A stretch of 64,000 nucleotides of DNA, taken from contig JAJBTZ010000024.1 of NCBI GenBank assembly GCA_020860605.1, forward strand, positions 1-64,000. Direction: 5' to 3'. Below the pieces are notes generated by a model. It was given only the letters and a program-made list of their open reading frames with translations, was not told the origin of the DNA and did not search any database. Below, piece by piece: positions 18,483 to 27,872 of this stretch. Made by a program: the position numbers and the translations under genes. The DNA is from Ruminococcus sp. Lineage in GTDB: Bacteria; Bacillota; Clostridia; Oscillospirales; Ruminococcaceae. Numbering within the stretch: position 1 is the first letter of the stretch; every line of letters begins with the position of its first letter.

Positions 18483-19222
18483 CAAACTATAAGGTAACAA
18501 TGTCCTTCCGTGGGACCAATTATCACGGCTTCCAGAAGCAGGCGGATAACCTGAAGCTTCGGACTATCCAGGGCACAGTTGAGCAGGGGTTTTATAAGCT
18601 CCTGGGCGAAAAGGTCTCGATCGATGGCTGCTCGAGGACAGATGCTGGAGTTCACGCAAACGAATACGTCTTCTCCGCAGCGCTTGAGAACACTATCGAC
18701 GAACGAGGAATAATCTTCGGCCTCAATGGCGTATTGCCGAAGGACATAGCGATTTTGAAGTGTGAGAAGGCACCCGATGACTTCCACGCGAGATATTCCT
18801 GCAAGGGAAAAGAGTATAAGTATATAATTCACAATTCCGAAATCCGTTCGGCTTTTCATGAGGATTTGTGGTTCCGAAGCTGGTACCCGATTGACGCTGA
18901 GAGGCTCGATAGGGCTTGCAAAGATTTTATCGGCACACACGACTTCAAGTCGTTTTGCTCGACCGACACGGACAAGAAGGAAACCGTCAGGACTATTTTC
19001 GACTTTTCGGTCAACCGCGAAGGGAATTTGGTCATCTTCCGAGTCAGTGGCGACGGGTTCTTATATAATATGGTGAGAATCATGGTCGGGACGCTCTTAT
19101 TCATCAACGACGACAAGTTGCCGAAGGACTCGATCCCGAAAATAATCTCCGCCTGCGACAGAACACGTGCAGGCAAGACAGTTCCCCCACACGGGCTGTA
19201 TTTAAACAAAGTTTTCTACTGA
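18479..19222 (+). CDS. truA: tRNA pseudouridine(38-40) synthase TruA
   Basis: A 247-residue enzyme that isomerises uridines 38-40 of tRNA anticodon arms. The catalytic aspartate is visible in GCSRTDAGVHA near residue 53. RARY-type motifs follow (FHARYSCKGKEYKY) and the C-terminal GDGFLYNMVRIMVGTL is typical. Its ATG overlaps the ecfT stop. The truA-after-ecfT order is standard in Firmicutes. Confidence 0.95.
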   Translation: MTNYKVTMSFRGTNYHGFQKQADNLKLRTIQGTVEQGFYKLLGEKVSIDGCSRTDAGVHANEYVFSAALENTIDERGIIFGLNGVLPKDIAILKCEKAPDDFHARYSCKGKEYKYIIHNSEIRSAFHEDLWFRSWYPIDAERLDRACKDFIGTHDFKSFCSTDTDKKETVRTIFDFSVNREGNLVIFRVSGDGFLYNMVRIMVGTLLFINDDKLPKDSIPKIISACDRTRAGKTVPPHGLYLNKVFY

Positions 19223-19239
19223 GAGGAGGCGCAACCGAA

Positions 19240-20421
19240 GTGGCATCGATAAATTCCTACGAAACCGACGTCAAGAAGCTCAGAAGGAGCAGAAGAACCA
19301 AGCGGGCTCTGAGAAGAATTTTTGCGATTCTGGCCGTTCTCGTTGTTGCGCTGCTCGTTTACATCTCCCGCGACAGCTGGCTGCCGTATTTTGAGGAGAT
19401 TTTGGAGGAGGGCTACGCCTCCGCAACCTCTACAACGCTTGAGGATGAGGAGGAGTCAAACTTCCCCTTCGACGTCTCGAGCCGTTCAAACGTCTCAATC
19501 GGCGCGATGAGGGACTGCTGGGTCATGTTCTCCGACACCTCCATCACAACCTATGACGCCTCTGGCGCCACCATCCAGTCGGTCTATGCCCCCTACGGCA
19601 CCCCGACAGTCGAAACCTCCTCGACAAGAGCCCTCGTTTACGACATGGGCGGTTACAGCCTGATGGTCATAAGCCGTCGCAACGAGATTTTTGAGAAGAA
19701 GCTTGACGACCAGATTCTCTTCGCCGAGATAGGCGAAAAGGGCAACATCGCAGTCGTCACCTCGACCGACAAGTACGCTTCCTACTTAACCATCTACGAC
19801 AAGAACGGCACCGAGATTTTCCACTGGGCTGACGGGAATTACATCATGGCTGTTACCCTGAACGATGCCGGTACTGGCTGTGCCGTTGCGAGCCTCTATG
19901 CCTCTGGCGGAATCCTGAAGACGCTTGTCTATGTCCTCAACTTCAGCTCGACTGAGGTCCAGGCGAAGTCTTCGGCAATCGAGACGATGACAATTGGAAT
20001 CGAGTTCACTGACGACGAGGAAATCTGGCTTGTCGGAAGTGACGCGCTTTATCTGTTAGCGAGCGACTGCACAGTCAGCAGCACTTTTGACTATACCTAC
20101 GACATCAGCGGTTTCTCTGCTGAGGATAATGTCTGCGCTATAATCTTCGACAAACCGGGCAGCGATGACTATTTGGTGTCGATTTTTGAAGCAGGACTTG
20201 ACGAAACTGCGGAAATTACTTATAATGAAGAGGTCAAGTATGTTCTTGTGGACGATGGGAAAGTGTATCTGAACACCGCTTCCAAGCTTGACAAGCTCAA
20301 TACTTCAGGAGAAGTGGAGTCCGAGACTGATTTGAGCTCCGAGTTCACGTCGTTTGTAATCTATGACGACAACGCAATTCTTCTGAACTACAGAACCGTC
20401 GCAAAGACGGCTGTAAAGTAA
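19240..20421 (+). CDS. DUF5711-like membrane-anchored protein
   Basis: A 393-residue protein with a basic cytoplasmic N-terminus, one transmembrane helix at about 24-45 (IFAILAVLVVALLVYI) and a long extracellular part rich in beta strands. The repeated strand pattern (CWVMFSDTSITTYDASG, GYSLMVISRRNEIF, NIAVVTSTDKYASYL) looks like a WD40/PQQ-type beta-propeller and fits DUF5711. The start is GTG 19240 with GAGGAGG upstream. It sits 13 bp before cvpA, so the two membrane proteins are co-transcribed. The function is unknown; a cell-envelope role is a guess from topology. Confidence 0.8.
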   Translation: MASINSYETDVKKLRRSRRTKRALRRIFAILAVLVVALLVYISRDSWLPYFEEILEEGYASATSTTLEDEEESNFPFDVSSRSNVSIGAMRDCWVMFSDTSITTYDASGATIQSVYAPYGTPTVETSSTRALVYDMGGYSLMVISRRNEIFEKKLDDQILFAEIGEKGNIAVVTSTDKYASYLTIYDKNGTEIFHWADGNYIMAVTLNDAGTGCAVASLYASGGILKTLVYVLNFSSTEVQAKSSAIETMTIGIEFTDDEEIWLVGSDALYLLASDCTVSSTFDYTYDISGFSAEDNVCAIIFDKPGSDDYLVSIFEAGLDETAEITYNEEVKYVLVDDGKVYLNTASKLDKLNTSGEVESETDLSSEFTSFVIYDDNAILLNYRTVAKTAVK

Positions 20422-20434
20422 CCTAAGGAGACCT

Positions 20435-21313
20435 ATGACTGATTATCTTTATATATTTTACGATGTCTGCGTAGTGGGAATAATCCTGATTACGCTTTAT
20501 GGAGGCTCGAAGAGGGGATTTCTTCGGAGCGCTGTCTATGCCATTCTGATCGTGGCTGCATTCTTCGTGAGCTGGTTCGGAGCCGAGGCTCTGTCACCGC
20601 TCATTTATGACAGCTTTATTCACGAAACGGTTATAGACACCCTCACGGAAAGTGCCTCAGCGAATAACCCGGTGACGATAGTTTCCGATGCTGTCACCTC
20701 CGGCGACTACGGCACAAGCGTCTCTGACAGTGAGATTGGAGAGCTTATATCCGAGGCTTCCGACTTCTTTAACGACCTTGCTGCAACGCTCCGTGAAAAC
20801 GGCTCGCAGAGCTCGGCTTCTTCGATTGCATCTGGGGTTGAAAGCTCCGTCACAAGCGAGGTTGAAAGCATCCTCTTCAGCGACTACATCATAAACGCTC
20901 TTGAGACTTTAGGCGCTGCCACAGGCGACATGTCGGAGGTCGTAAACGTCTTCTTAACAGGCTCAGCCGAGGAGACAGCAGCCACGGCTGAAACGGAGAT
21001 AGTGAGACCCATTATCGAGCTGTTTTTGAAGATAATCGTGTTCTTAGTGCTTCTTTGTGTTCTGAGGCTGATTATAAACCCTGTCTCGAACATGTTCAAA
21101 TTTGTAAACAAGGTCCCGGTAATCGGTGCCCTGAACGTGCTCTTGGGTGCAATACTCGGAGCTGTTGAAGGACTCGTCACCGTTTACGGGCTGGCACTCG
21201 TAATAAGGCTTGTCGTCAACGTCAGTGGCGACTCGCTCATCTTCCTCAACACGGAAACAATAGAGCTGACGTATATCTTTAAGTTCTTCTATGAACTTAA
21301 TCTGATAGGATAA
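20435..21313 (+). CDS. CvpA family membrane protein
   Basis: A 292-residue membrane protein. Three N-terminal helices carry the CvpA pattern (YGGSKRGFLRSAVYA). A ~120-residue soluble Ser/Glu-rich loop (about 70-180, probably extracytoplasmic) follows, and then two or three C-terminal helices with FVNKVPVIGALNVLLGAILG. The family is tied to colicin V export in enterobacteria and envelope homeostasis more generally. The inserted loop makes it longer than the usual 160-180 residues. GGAG precedes the ATG. A palindromic repeat follows directly. Confidence 0.85.
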   Translation: MTDYLYIFYDVCVVGIILITLYGGSKRGFLRSAVYAILIVAAFFVSWFGAEALSPLIYDSFIHETVIDTLTESASANNPVTIVSDAVTSGDYGTSVSDSEIGELISEASDFFNDLAATLRENGSQSSASSIASGVESSVTSEVESILFSDYIINALETLGAATGDMSEVVNVFLTGSAEETAATAETEIVRPIIELFLKIIVFLVLLCVLRLIINPVSNMFKFVNKVPVIGALNVLLGAILGAVEGLVTVYGLALVIRLVVNVSGDSLIFLNTETIELTYIFKFFYELNLIG

Positions 21314-21315
21314 CG

Positions 21316-21464
21316 CCACTTCGTGGCGCCCTCTCAGTCGGCTTCGCCGACAGCTCCCCCAGAGGGGGAGCCAAGATTTTTTGGAACCCAGTTACTTGGC
21401 TCTCCCTCTGGGAGAGCTGGCAGCCCCGAAGGGGCTGACTGAGAGGGCGCGCGAAGCGCGATAA
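21316..21464. repeat. Palindromic intergenic repeat, copy 3
   Basis: GCCCTCTCAGTCGGC and AGCTCCCCCAGAGGGGGAGC form the left arm; GGCTCTCCCTCTGGGAGAGC, CAGCCCCGAAGGGGCTGACTG and AGAGGGCGC form the right arm. The ~20-nt core between them differs from all other copies. It separates cvpA from the Clp gene. Confidence 0.88.
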
Positions 21465-21490
21465 ACTGACTAATGGAGATAAAAGTATAA

Positions 21491-23794
21491 ATGATTTGTT
21501 CAAGATGTAAGAAAAGACAGGCCGCGGTGTTTATCACCACTATGAACGGCAATGAAAGGAAAAATGAGGGGATTTGCCTTGTCTGCGCCAAGGAGATGGG
21601 GCTCACTCAGATCGACGACTATATGAAGCAGATGGGCATTTCGGATGAAGACCTCGAGGCTATGAGCGAGATTGTCGATGAAGACAGCGCTGAGGGCGAT
21701 TCATTCGAGATGGGAGGCATCTCAAATGCCATGCCTAACTTCATAGCAAACCTCATGGGAAGGATCAACCCGAACGCAATTCAGGCTCAGAATAATGCCC
21801 AGAACCCCCAGCAGGAGAACACTTCCGAGACTTCTGGCCAGACCAAGAAGTCTAAAAAGCAGGAAAAAGCTGAGAAGAAAAAAGAGCTCAAGTACTTGGG
21901 GACATACTGCACCAACCTGAATGAGCGTGCAGCTGCTGGCCAGCTCGACCGAATCATCGGCAGAGAGCGAGAGATCGACCGTGTCATGCAGATTCTCTCA
22001 CGTAGGCAAAAGAACAACCCTTGCCTCATCGGTGAGCCCGGTGTCGGCAAGACCGCTATCGCTGAGGGAATCGCTCAGAAGATAGTCTCTGGCGACGTCC
22101 CCTATAACATTAAAAACAAGCAGGTCTACCTCCTCGACCTCACCGCATTGGTTGCCGGAACCCAGTTCCGTGGCCAGTTCGAGTCGAGAATGAAGGGACT
22201 TATTGAGGAGGTCAAGCGGGAAGGAAACGTTATCCTCTTCATCGACGAGGTACATAGGCTCGTCGGAACAGGCGACAATGACGGCACAATGAACGCTGCA
22301 AACATCCTTAAGCCTGCCCTTTCGAGAGGCGAGGTTCAGGTTATCGGCGCGACTACCTTCAAAGAATACCGCAAGTATATCGAGAAGGACAGCGCTCTCG
22401 AGCGCCGTTTCCAGCCGGTAACCGTTGCAGAACCTACCGTTGACGACACCGTTCAGGTCCTCTTCGGCATCAGAAAGTATTACGAGGACTTCCACCACGT
22501 GAAGATCACCGATTCGGCTCTTCGGATGTGTGCCGTTCTCTCGGAAAGATATATCAACGACAGATTCCTGCCCGACAAGGCGATAGATTTACTCGACGAA
22601 GCCTGTGCCGGTGCGAGCATCCGCAGCCCTGAAATTTCAAGGGCAGCAGAGCTTAATGAGCAGCTTGCAGCTAAGAAAGACGAGGTCGCAAAGCTCGAGG
22701 AGGACCAGAACCCCGACTATGAGAAGATAGCCGAGGCAAAGGCAAGCCTTTCCCAGCTCGAAAACGAGTGCCAGGAGGCTCAGGCGGCAGCAGAGCAGGT
22801 TTATGTCAATGAGGACGACCTCTCGAGAGTAATCGAGCTCTGGACTGGAATCCCCGCAAACAAGATCGTTGAGACGGAGTATGACAAGATCCGTGGCCTC
22901 CACGATGCCCTTTCGGCAAAGATTGTAGGCCAGCCGGAGGCAATAGATCTCGTCTGCAACGCTATCAAGCGTACACGTGTCCAGCTCACCTCCCGTCAGA
23001 GGCCAGCATCCTTCATCTTCGTAGGCCCCACAGGCGTCGGCAAGACCGAGCTTGCTAAAGTATTGGCAGCCGAGCTCTTTGACGCGACAGAGCCTCTTAT
23101 AAGGATCGACATGTCCGAATACATGGAGAAGCACACGGTTTCAAGGCTCATCGGTTCGCCTCCAGGCTATGTAGGCTACGACGAAGCAGGCCAGCTGACT
23201 GAGAAAGTCCGCAGGAAGCCCTATTCAGTCGTCCTCTTCGACGAAATCGAGAAGGCTCACCCGGACGTTATGAATATTCTCCTTCAGATTCTTGACGAAG
23301 GCAAGGTCAACGATGCTCAGGGCAGAAGCGTCTCGTTCGAGCATACAGTCATAATCATGACCAGTAACGCCGGTTCGACAGACAAGAGCTTCGGCATCGG
23401 CTTCGACAGAACCGAGGCTCAGGCTTCGAAGGAAAGAGCCATCAAGGGTCTCCGTGAGTTCTTAAGGCCCGAATTCATCAGCCGAGTCGACGAGATAGTC
23501 GTCTTTAATCCGCTTACTGAGAAGGACTACGCCGACATCGCTCACCTGATGCTTGGCGAAATGGTCGCTCCGCTTTCCGAGAAGCTCATCATGTTCAACT
23601 ACGACCGCGCTGCCGAAGAAGCCATCGCCCACATCGCCATCTCCGAACAATACGGCGCCCGTGATATCAGAAGAATCATCCGCAGAGAGGTTGAGGATAA
23701 GATCGCGAATCTTATCGTCGATTCTGGGGAGATTAAGATCAGGACGATTAATCTGACGGCACAGGATGGGAAGCTTATTGTGATGGGGGTATAA
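21491..23794 (+). CDS. ClpE-like AAA+ unfoldase with N-terminal zinc finger
   Basis: A 767-residue double-AAA Clp ATPase. In place of the Clp_N repeat it starts with a four-cysteine zinc module, Cys3/Cys6 and Cys29/Cys32, as in ClpE. AAA-1 has Walker A GEPGVGKT (about 181-188) and Walker B VILFIDEVHR. A coiled middle segment lies near 385-440. AAA-2 has GPTGVGKTE (about 512) and VVLFDEIEKAHP. A ClpP-docking-type tripeptide IGF (about 636-638) lies in the expected loop, so it probably feeds substrates to ClpP. No clpP is in the window and no CtsR operator is obvious. GGAG lies before the ATG. Confidence 0.9.
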   Translation: MICSRCKKRQAAVFITTMNGNERKNEGICLVCAKEMGLTQIDDYMKQMGISDEDLEAMSEIVDEDSAEGDSFEMGGISNAMPNFIANLMGRINPNAIQAQNNAQNPQQENTSETSGQTKKSKKQEKAEKKKELKYLGTYCTNLNERAAAGQLDRIIGREREIDRVMQILSRRQKNNPCLIGEPGVGKTAIAEGIAQKIVSGDVPYNIKNKQVYLLDLTALVAGTQFRGQFESRMKGLIEEVKREGNVILFIDEVHRLVGTGDNDGTMNAANILKPALSRGEVQVIGATTFKEYRKYIEKDSALERRFQPVTVAEPTVDDTVQVLFGIRKYYEDFHHVKITDSALRMCAVLSERYINDRFLPDKAIDLLDEACAGASIRSPEISRAAELNEQLAAKKDEVAKLEEDQNPDYEKIAEAKASLSQLENECQEAQAAAEQVYVNEDDLSRVIELWTGIPANKIVETEYDKIRGLHDALSAKIVGQPEAIDLVCNAIKRTRVQLTSRQRPASFIFVGPTGVGKTELAKVLAAELFDATEPLIRIDMSEYMEKHTVSRLIGSPPGYVGYDEAGQLTEKVRRKPYSVVLFDEIEKAHPDVMNILLQILDEGKVNDAQGRSVSFEHTVIIMTSNAGSTDKSFGIGFDRTEAQASKERAIKGLREFLRPEFISRVDEIVVFNPLTEKDYADIAHLMLGEMVAPLSEKLIMFNYDRAAEEAIAHIAISEQYGARDIRRIIRREVEDKIANLIVDSGEIKIRTINLTAQDGKLIVMGV

Positions 23795-23807
23795 ATTCGC
23801 AGATTGT

Positions 23808-24064
23808 CGCCACTGCGTGGCGACCGCTCGCTTCGCTCGCGCCCTCTCAGTCGCCTTCGGCGACGCGACCCCTGCGGGGTCGCAGCGCCTCCCTTCGGTC
23901 GGCGCCCTCTCAGTCAACCCCCTTCGGGGGTTGCCAGCTCTCCCAGAGGGAGAGCCAAGTTGCTGCCTCAAGGAAGGCTTTGTGCAAGCGGAAATCTCGG
24001 CTCCCCCTCTGGGGGAGCTGGCAGCTGCGAAGCAGCTGACTGAGAGGGCGCGCGAAGCGCGAAT
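23808..24064. repeat. Palindromic intergenic repeat, copy 4
   Basis: Several short hairpins (GCGCCCTCTCAGTCGCC with GGCGAC, CCCCCTTCGGGGG) lead into the same two-armed palindrome as copy 1. Its core, GCTGCCTCAAGGAAGGC..., is nearly identical to that of copy 1 although the two are 24 kb apart, which points to recent copying or gene conversion. Confidence 0.9.
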
Positions 24065-24097
24065 TGTAAATTTTCTGTGAACAATCCCCCAATCCAG

Positions 24098-24126
24098 TTG
24101 CAATTGGGCTTGTAATGTAGTATAAT
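24098..24126 (+). promoter_or_regulatory. Promoter of the rplU-prp-rpmA operon
   Basis: TTGCAA (24098-24103) and TATAAT (24121-24126) are spaced by 17 bp and lie about 99 bp before the rplU start, leaving a leader RNA of about 90 nt. Confidence 0.85.
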
Positions 24127-24132
24127 TTTTAA

Positions 24133-24224
24133 GCCGCGTATGGTCGGTTGTCAAGTAAAGAGCGATTTTATGAGCTTTTTCTCCGCCTCATAGCGAGTTT
24201 TATAGTAAAGGCAGGTGCCGAGAA
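24133..24224 (+). promoter_or_regulatory. Candidate ribosomal protein L21 leader
   Basis: The ~90-nt untranslated segment between the promoter and rplU sits where Firmicutes carry the autoregulatory L21 leader RNA. It holds short complementary segments such as TATGAGC and GCCTCATA. I assign it by position and context; I could not match the Rfam consensus by eye. Confidence 0.4.
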
Positions 24225-24539
24225 ATGTATGCAGTAATTGAAACAGGCGGAAAGCAGTATCAGGTTCACGAGGGCGATATCGTCTTTGTTGAGAAGCTTC
24301 CCGTTGAGGCAGAGGATGAGGTAACCTTCGACAAGGTCGTGGTTCTCTCCGATGGCGAAACAACTTCTGTTGGTACACCTTATGTTGAGGGTGCAACCGT
24401 AAATGCCAAGGTTCTTAAGAACGGCAAGGCTAAGAAGATTACCGTTTTCACCTACAAGCCCAAGAAGGGTTCCTCTCACAAGAAGCAGGGTCACAGACAG
24501 CCCTACACTCAGGTGAGAATCGAAGCTATCAAGGCGTAA
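24225..24539 (+). CDS. rplU: 50S ribosomal protein L21
   Basis: A 104-residue ribosomal protein beginning [18 protein letters not shown], with the C-terminal basic tract [17 protein letters not shown] typical of bL21, which binds 23S rRNA. It heads rplU-prp-rpmA behind a strong promoter; prp starts 2 bp after its stop. Confidence 0.97.
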   Translation: MYAVIETGGKQYQVHEGDIVFVEKLPVEAEDEVTFDKVVVLSDGETTSVGTPYVEGATVNAKVLKNGKAKKITVFTYKPKKGSSHKKQGHRQPYTQVRIEAIKA

Positions 24540-24541
24540 TA

Positions 24542-24853
24542 ATGATAACGGCGTTATTTAAAGTTTCTGAGGCAGGAAGCTACAAGGGCTTTTCAGTCTC
24601 GGGACATTCGGGATATTCGGAAGCGGGGAGCGACATTGTTTGCGCTGCCGTTTCCTCAGCAGTCATGTTGACTGTCAACTCTTGCATCGACGGCTTCGAT
24701 GTGAACGCTGAGCCAGAAGTTATTGACGACACGGTTAAGTTCATAGTAAATAAGCCTTCTGAGAATGCGGACAGGCTGATAGGTTCTTTAAGAGAGCATC
24801 TTGAGGCCTTGAGTGAAGAGTACCCCGACAACATAGCTGTTGTGGTGAAATAG
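24542..24853 (+). CDS. prp: Ribosomal-processing cysteine protease Prp
   Basis: A 103-residue protease that removes the N-terminal extension of L27 in Firmicutes. The catalytic His (GHSGY, about residue 22) and Cys (DIVCAAVSS, about 34) are present. It is translated from an ATG 2 bp after rplU and precedes its substrate gene rpmA by 44 bp. The extended L27 N-terminus confirms the pairing. Confidence 0.95.
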   Translation: MITALFKVSEAGSYKGFSVSGHSGYSEAGSDIVCAAVSSAVMLTVNSCIDGFDVNAEPEVIDDTVKFIVNKPSENADRLIGSLREHLEALSEEYPDNIAVVVK

Positions 24854-24897
24854 CCACAGAGCGGTTTTTAACGAATCTAAGAAAGCGGTGAAATAAA

Positions 24898-25182
24898 ATG
24901 TTAAGATTAAGTATGCAGTTCTTCGCCCATAAAAAGGGAGCAAGCTCTACCAAGAACGGACGTGAGTCCGAATCAAAGAGATTAGGCGCCAAGAGAGCTG
25001 ACGGTCAGTTCGTACCTGCGGGCAACATTCTCTATCGTCAGAGAGGAACCCACATCCATCCCGGCCACAATGTCGGCATCGGCTCAGACGATACCCTCTA
25101 TGCAAAGGTAGACGGTGTAGTAAGGTTTGAAAGATTGGGTCGTGACAGGAAGCAGGTAAGCGTTTATCCTGTAGAAAAATAA
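24898..25182 (+). CDS. rpmA: 50S ribosomal protein L27 with Prp-cleaved N-terminus
   Basis: A 94-residue bL27. The pre-sequence MLRLSMQFF precedes [15 protein letters not shown], matching the known Prp site (cleavage after FF), so mature L27 should start at Ala10. The mature N-terminus reaches toward the peptidyl-transferase centre. The gene ends with a terminator at 25202. Confidence 0.97.
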   Translation: MLRLSMQFFAHKKGASSTKNGRESESKRLGAKRADGQFVPAGNILYRQRGTHIHPGHNVGIGSDDTLYAKVDGVVRFERLGRDRKQVSVYPVEK

Positions 25183-25201
25183 GCAACTTGCTTGAAATCG
25201 C

Positions 25202-25232
25202 CCCCAGACCTCACCGTTTGGGGACGTTTTTT
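25202..25232 (+). terminator. Terminator after rpmA
   Basis: CCCCAGAC (25202-25209) pairs with GTTTGGGG (25216-25223), with one G-U pair, and is followed by ACGTTTTTT. Confidence 0.8.
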
Positions 25233-25234
25233 CG

Positions 25235-25311
25235 GGCGCCCTCTCAGTCGGCTTCGCCGACAGCTCTCCCAGAGGGAGAGCCAAGAATTTGTGAGAGGGC
25301 GCGACCGCGGG
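25235..25311. repeat. Truncated palindromic repeat, copy 5
   Basis: Only the left arm is complete (GCGCCCTCTCAGTCGGC, then AGCTCTCCCAGAGGGAGAGC). After AATTTGT it jumps straight to GAGAGGGCGC, so the right arm's hairpins are missing. This is a deletion derivative of the family. Confidence 0.8.
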
Positions 25312-25322
25312 GAGCGGATTAA

Positions 25323-26612
<1,290 letters not shown>

Positions 26613-26626
26613 CTTTGGAGGATAGG

Positions 26627-27046
26627 ATGTCGTTCAAGGCTTTAGATAAAAGGGAAGCAGGGCTCTATAGCCCGTTGGCTCTTGCGTTCATGGGCGATAG
26701 CGTCTATGAGCAGCTGGTCAGAGAAAAGCTTATTCTGAGCGCGAATATGCCGGCGGGGAAACTCCACAGCTTAACGGTCAAGTACGTCTGCTGCGAGTTT
26801 CAGTCGGCAGCCAGCGAGAGAATACTTCCAATTCTCACGGAAGAGGAATCGGACATCTTCCGTAGGGGAAGAAACGCCGGAGGAATCACTCCTCCCAAAC
26901 ATTCCAGCGTCCGTGAATACAGAACAGCAACCGCCCTCGAGTGTCTCTTTGGATACCTGTATCTGACAGGCCGACAGGAGCGGATAGAAGAATTATTTGA
27001 GATTATCTGGACTGGTGCGGAAGATTTTCCAGCCACTGGCCACTAA
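26627..27046 (+). CDS. mrnC: Mini-ribonuclease 3 (Mini-III)
   Basis: A 139-residue RNase III-like nuclease without a double-stranded RNA-binding domain; it matures 23S rRNA ends. The catalytic motif MGDSVYEQLVRE (about residue 22) and RRGRNA are present, as is EYRTATALECLFGYLYL, the second acidic helix. I start at ATG 26627, which gives the family length and has GGAGGATAGG immediately upstream; the frame extends into obg only as an overlap artefact. Confidence 0.93.
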   Translation: MSFKALDKREAGLYSPLALAFMGDSVYEQLVREKLILSANMPAGKLHSLTVKYVCCEFQSAASERILPILTEEESDIFRRGRNAGGITPPKHSSVREYRTATALECLFGYLYLTGRQERIEELFEIIWTGAEDFPATGH

Positions 27047-27076
27047 CAACTAACCACTAAACAGGGAGAGATTTAC

Positions 27077-27817
27077 ATGTCAGGACATTCAAAGTGGAAC
27101 AATATCAAGCGCAAGAAAGAGATCGCTGACGGCGCGAAGGCGAAGGTCTTCACACGTATGGGCAGAGAGATTACCGTCTGCGTCAAGGAGGGAGGTCCTG
27201 ACCCTGCGTCCAACTCCAAGCTGAGAGATTTGATTGCCAAGGCCAAGGCCAACAACGTCCCGAACGACAACATTGAGCGCGTCATCAAGAAGGCTGCCGG
27301 CGATAATGACAAGAACAGCTACGAGACGATGGTCTATGAGGGCTACGGTCCTGGCGGAGTCGCCATAATCGTCGAGTGTCTGACGGATAACAAGAACCGC
27401 ACCGCTGCGGATGTCCGCCATTATTTTGACAAATTCGGCGGAAATATGGGAACAACCGGCTGTGTATCCTTCATGTTCACCCGCAAGGGCGTGATCGTTC
27501 TTGAGAACGACGGCGTTGACGAGGACAAGCTGATGGAGGACTGCTTCGACGCCGGTGCAAACGATTTCAACGTCGAAGACGAGATGATCGAGGTCTCCAC
27601 CGACCCGAACGAAGTTTATAAGATTTCGGAAAAGCTCTCCGAAATGGGCTACAAGCTCGTCTCCGCAGAGGATACCATGATCCCCTCAACCTACACCACC
27701 CTGACGGACGAAACCCAGCTCAAGTTCATGGGCCTGTTACTCGATGCCCTTGATGATAATGATGACGTCCAGCAGGTTTATCATAACTGGGAGATGCCGG
27801 AGGAGGAAGAGGAGTAG
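27077..27817 (+). CDS. YebC/PmpR family DNA-binding or translation factor
   Basis: A 246-residue protein starting MSGHSKWNNIKRKK, the family hallmark, with GPGGVAIIVECLTDNKNR at about 90-110 and a typical acidic C-terminus. YebC proteins were described as transcriptional regulators, and some members help ribosomes through polyproline stretches. GGGAGAG precedes the ATG. It ends the housekeeping block. Confidence 0.93.
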   Translation: MSGHSKWNNIKRKKEIADGAKAKVFTRMGREITVCVKEGGPDPASNSKLRDLIAKAKANNVPNDNIERVIKKAAGDNDKNSYETMVYEGYGPGGVAIIVECLTDNKNRTAADVRHYFDKFGGNMGTTGCVSFMFTRKGVIVLENDGVDEDKLMEDCFDAGANDFNVEDEMIEVSTDPNEVYKISEKLSEMGYKLVSAEDTMIPSTYTTLTDETQLKFMGLLLDALDDNDDVQQVYHNWEMPEEEEE

Positions 27818-27872
27818 GATAAGAAGCAGTCAGGTGAAGTGATAAGGTAGATACGACCGAAAGTAGGCGAGT

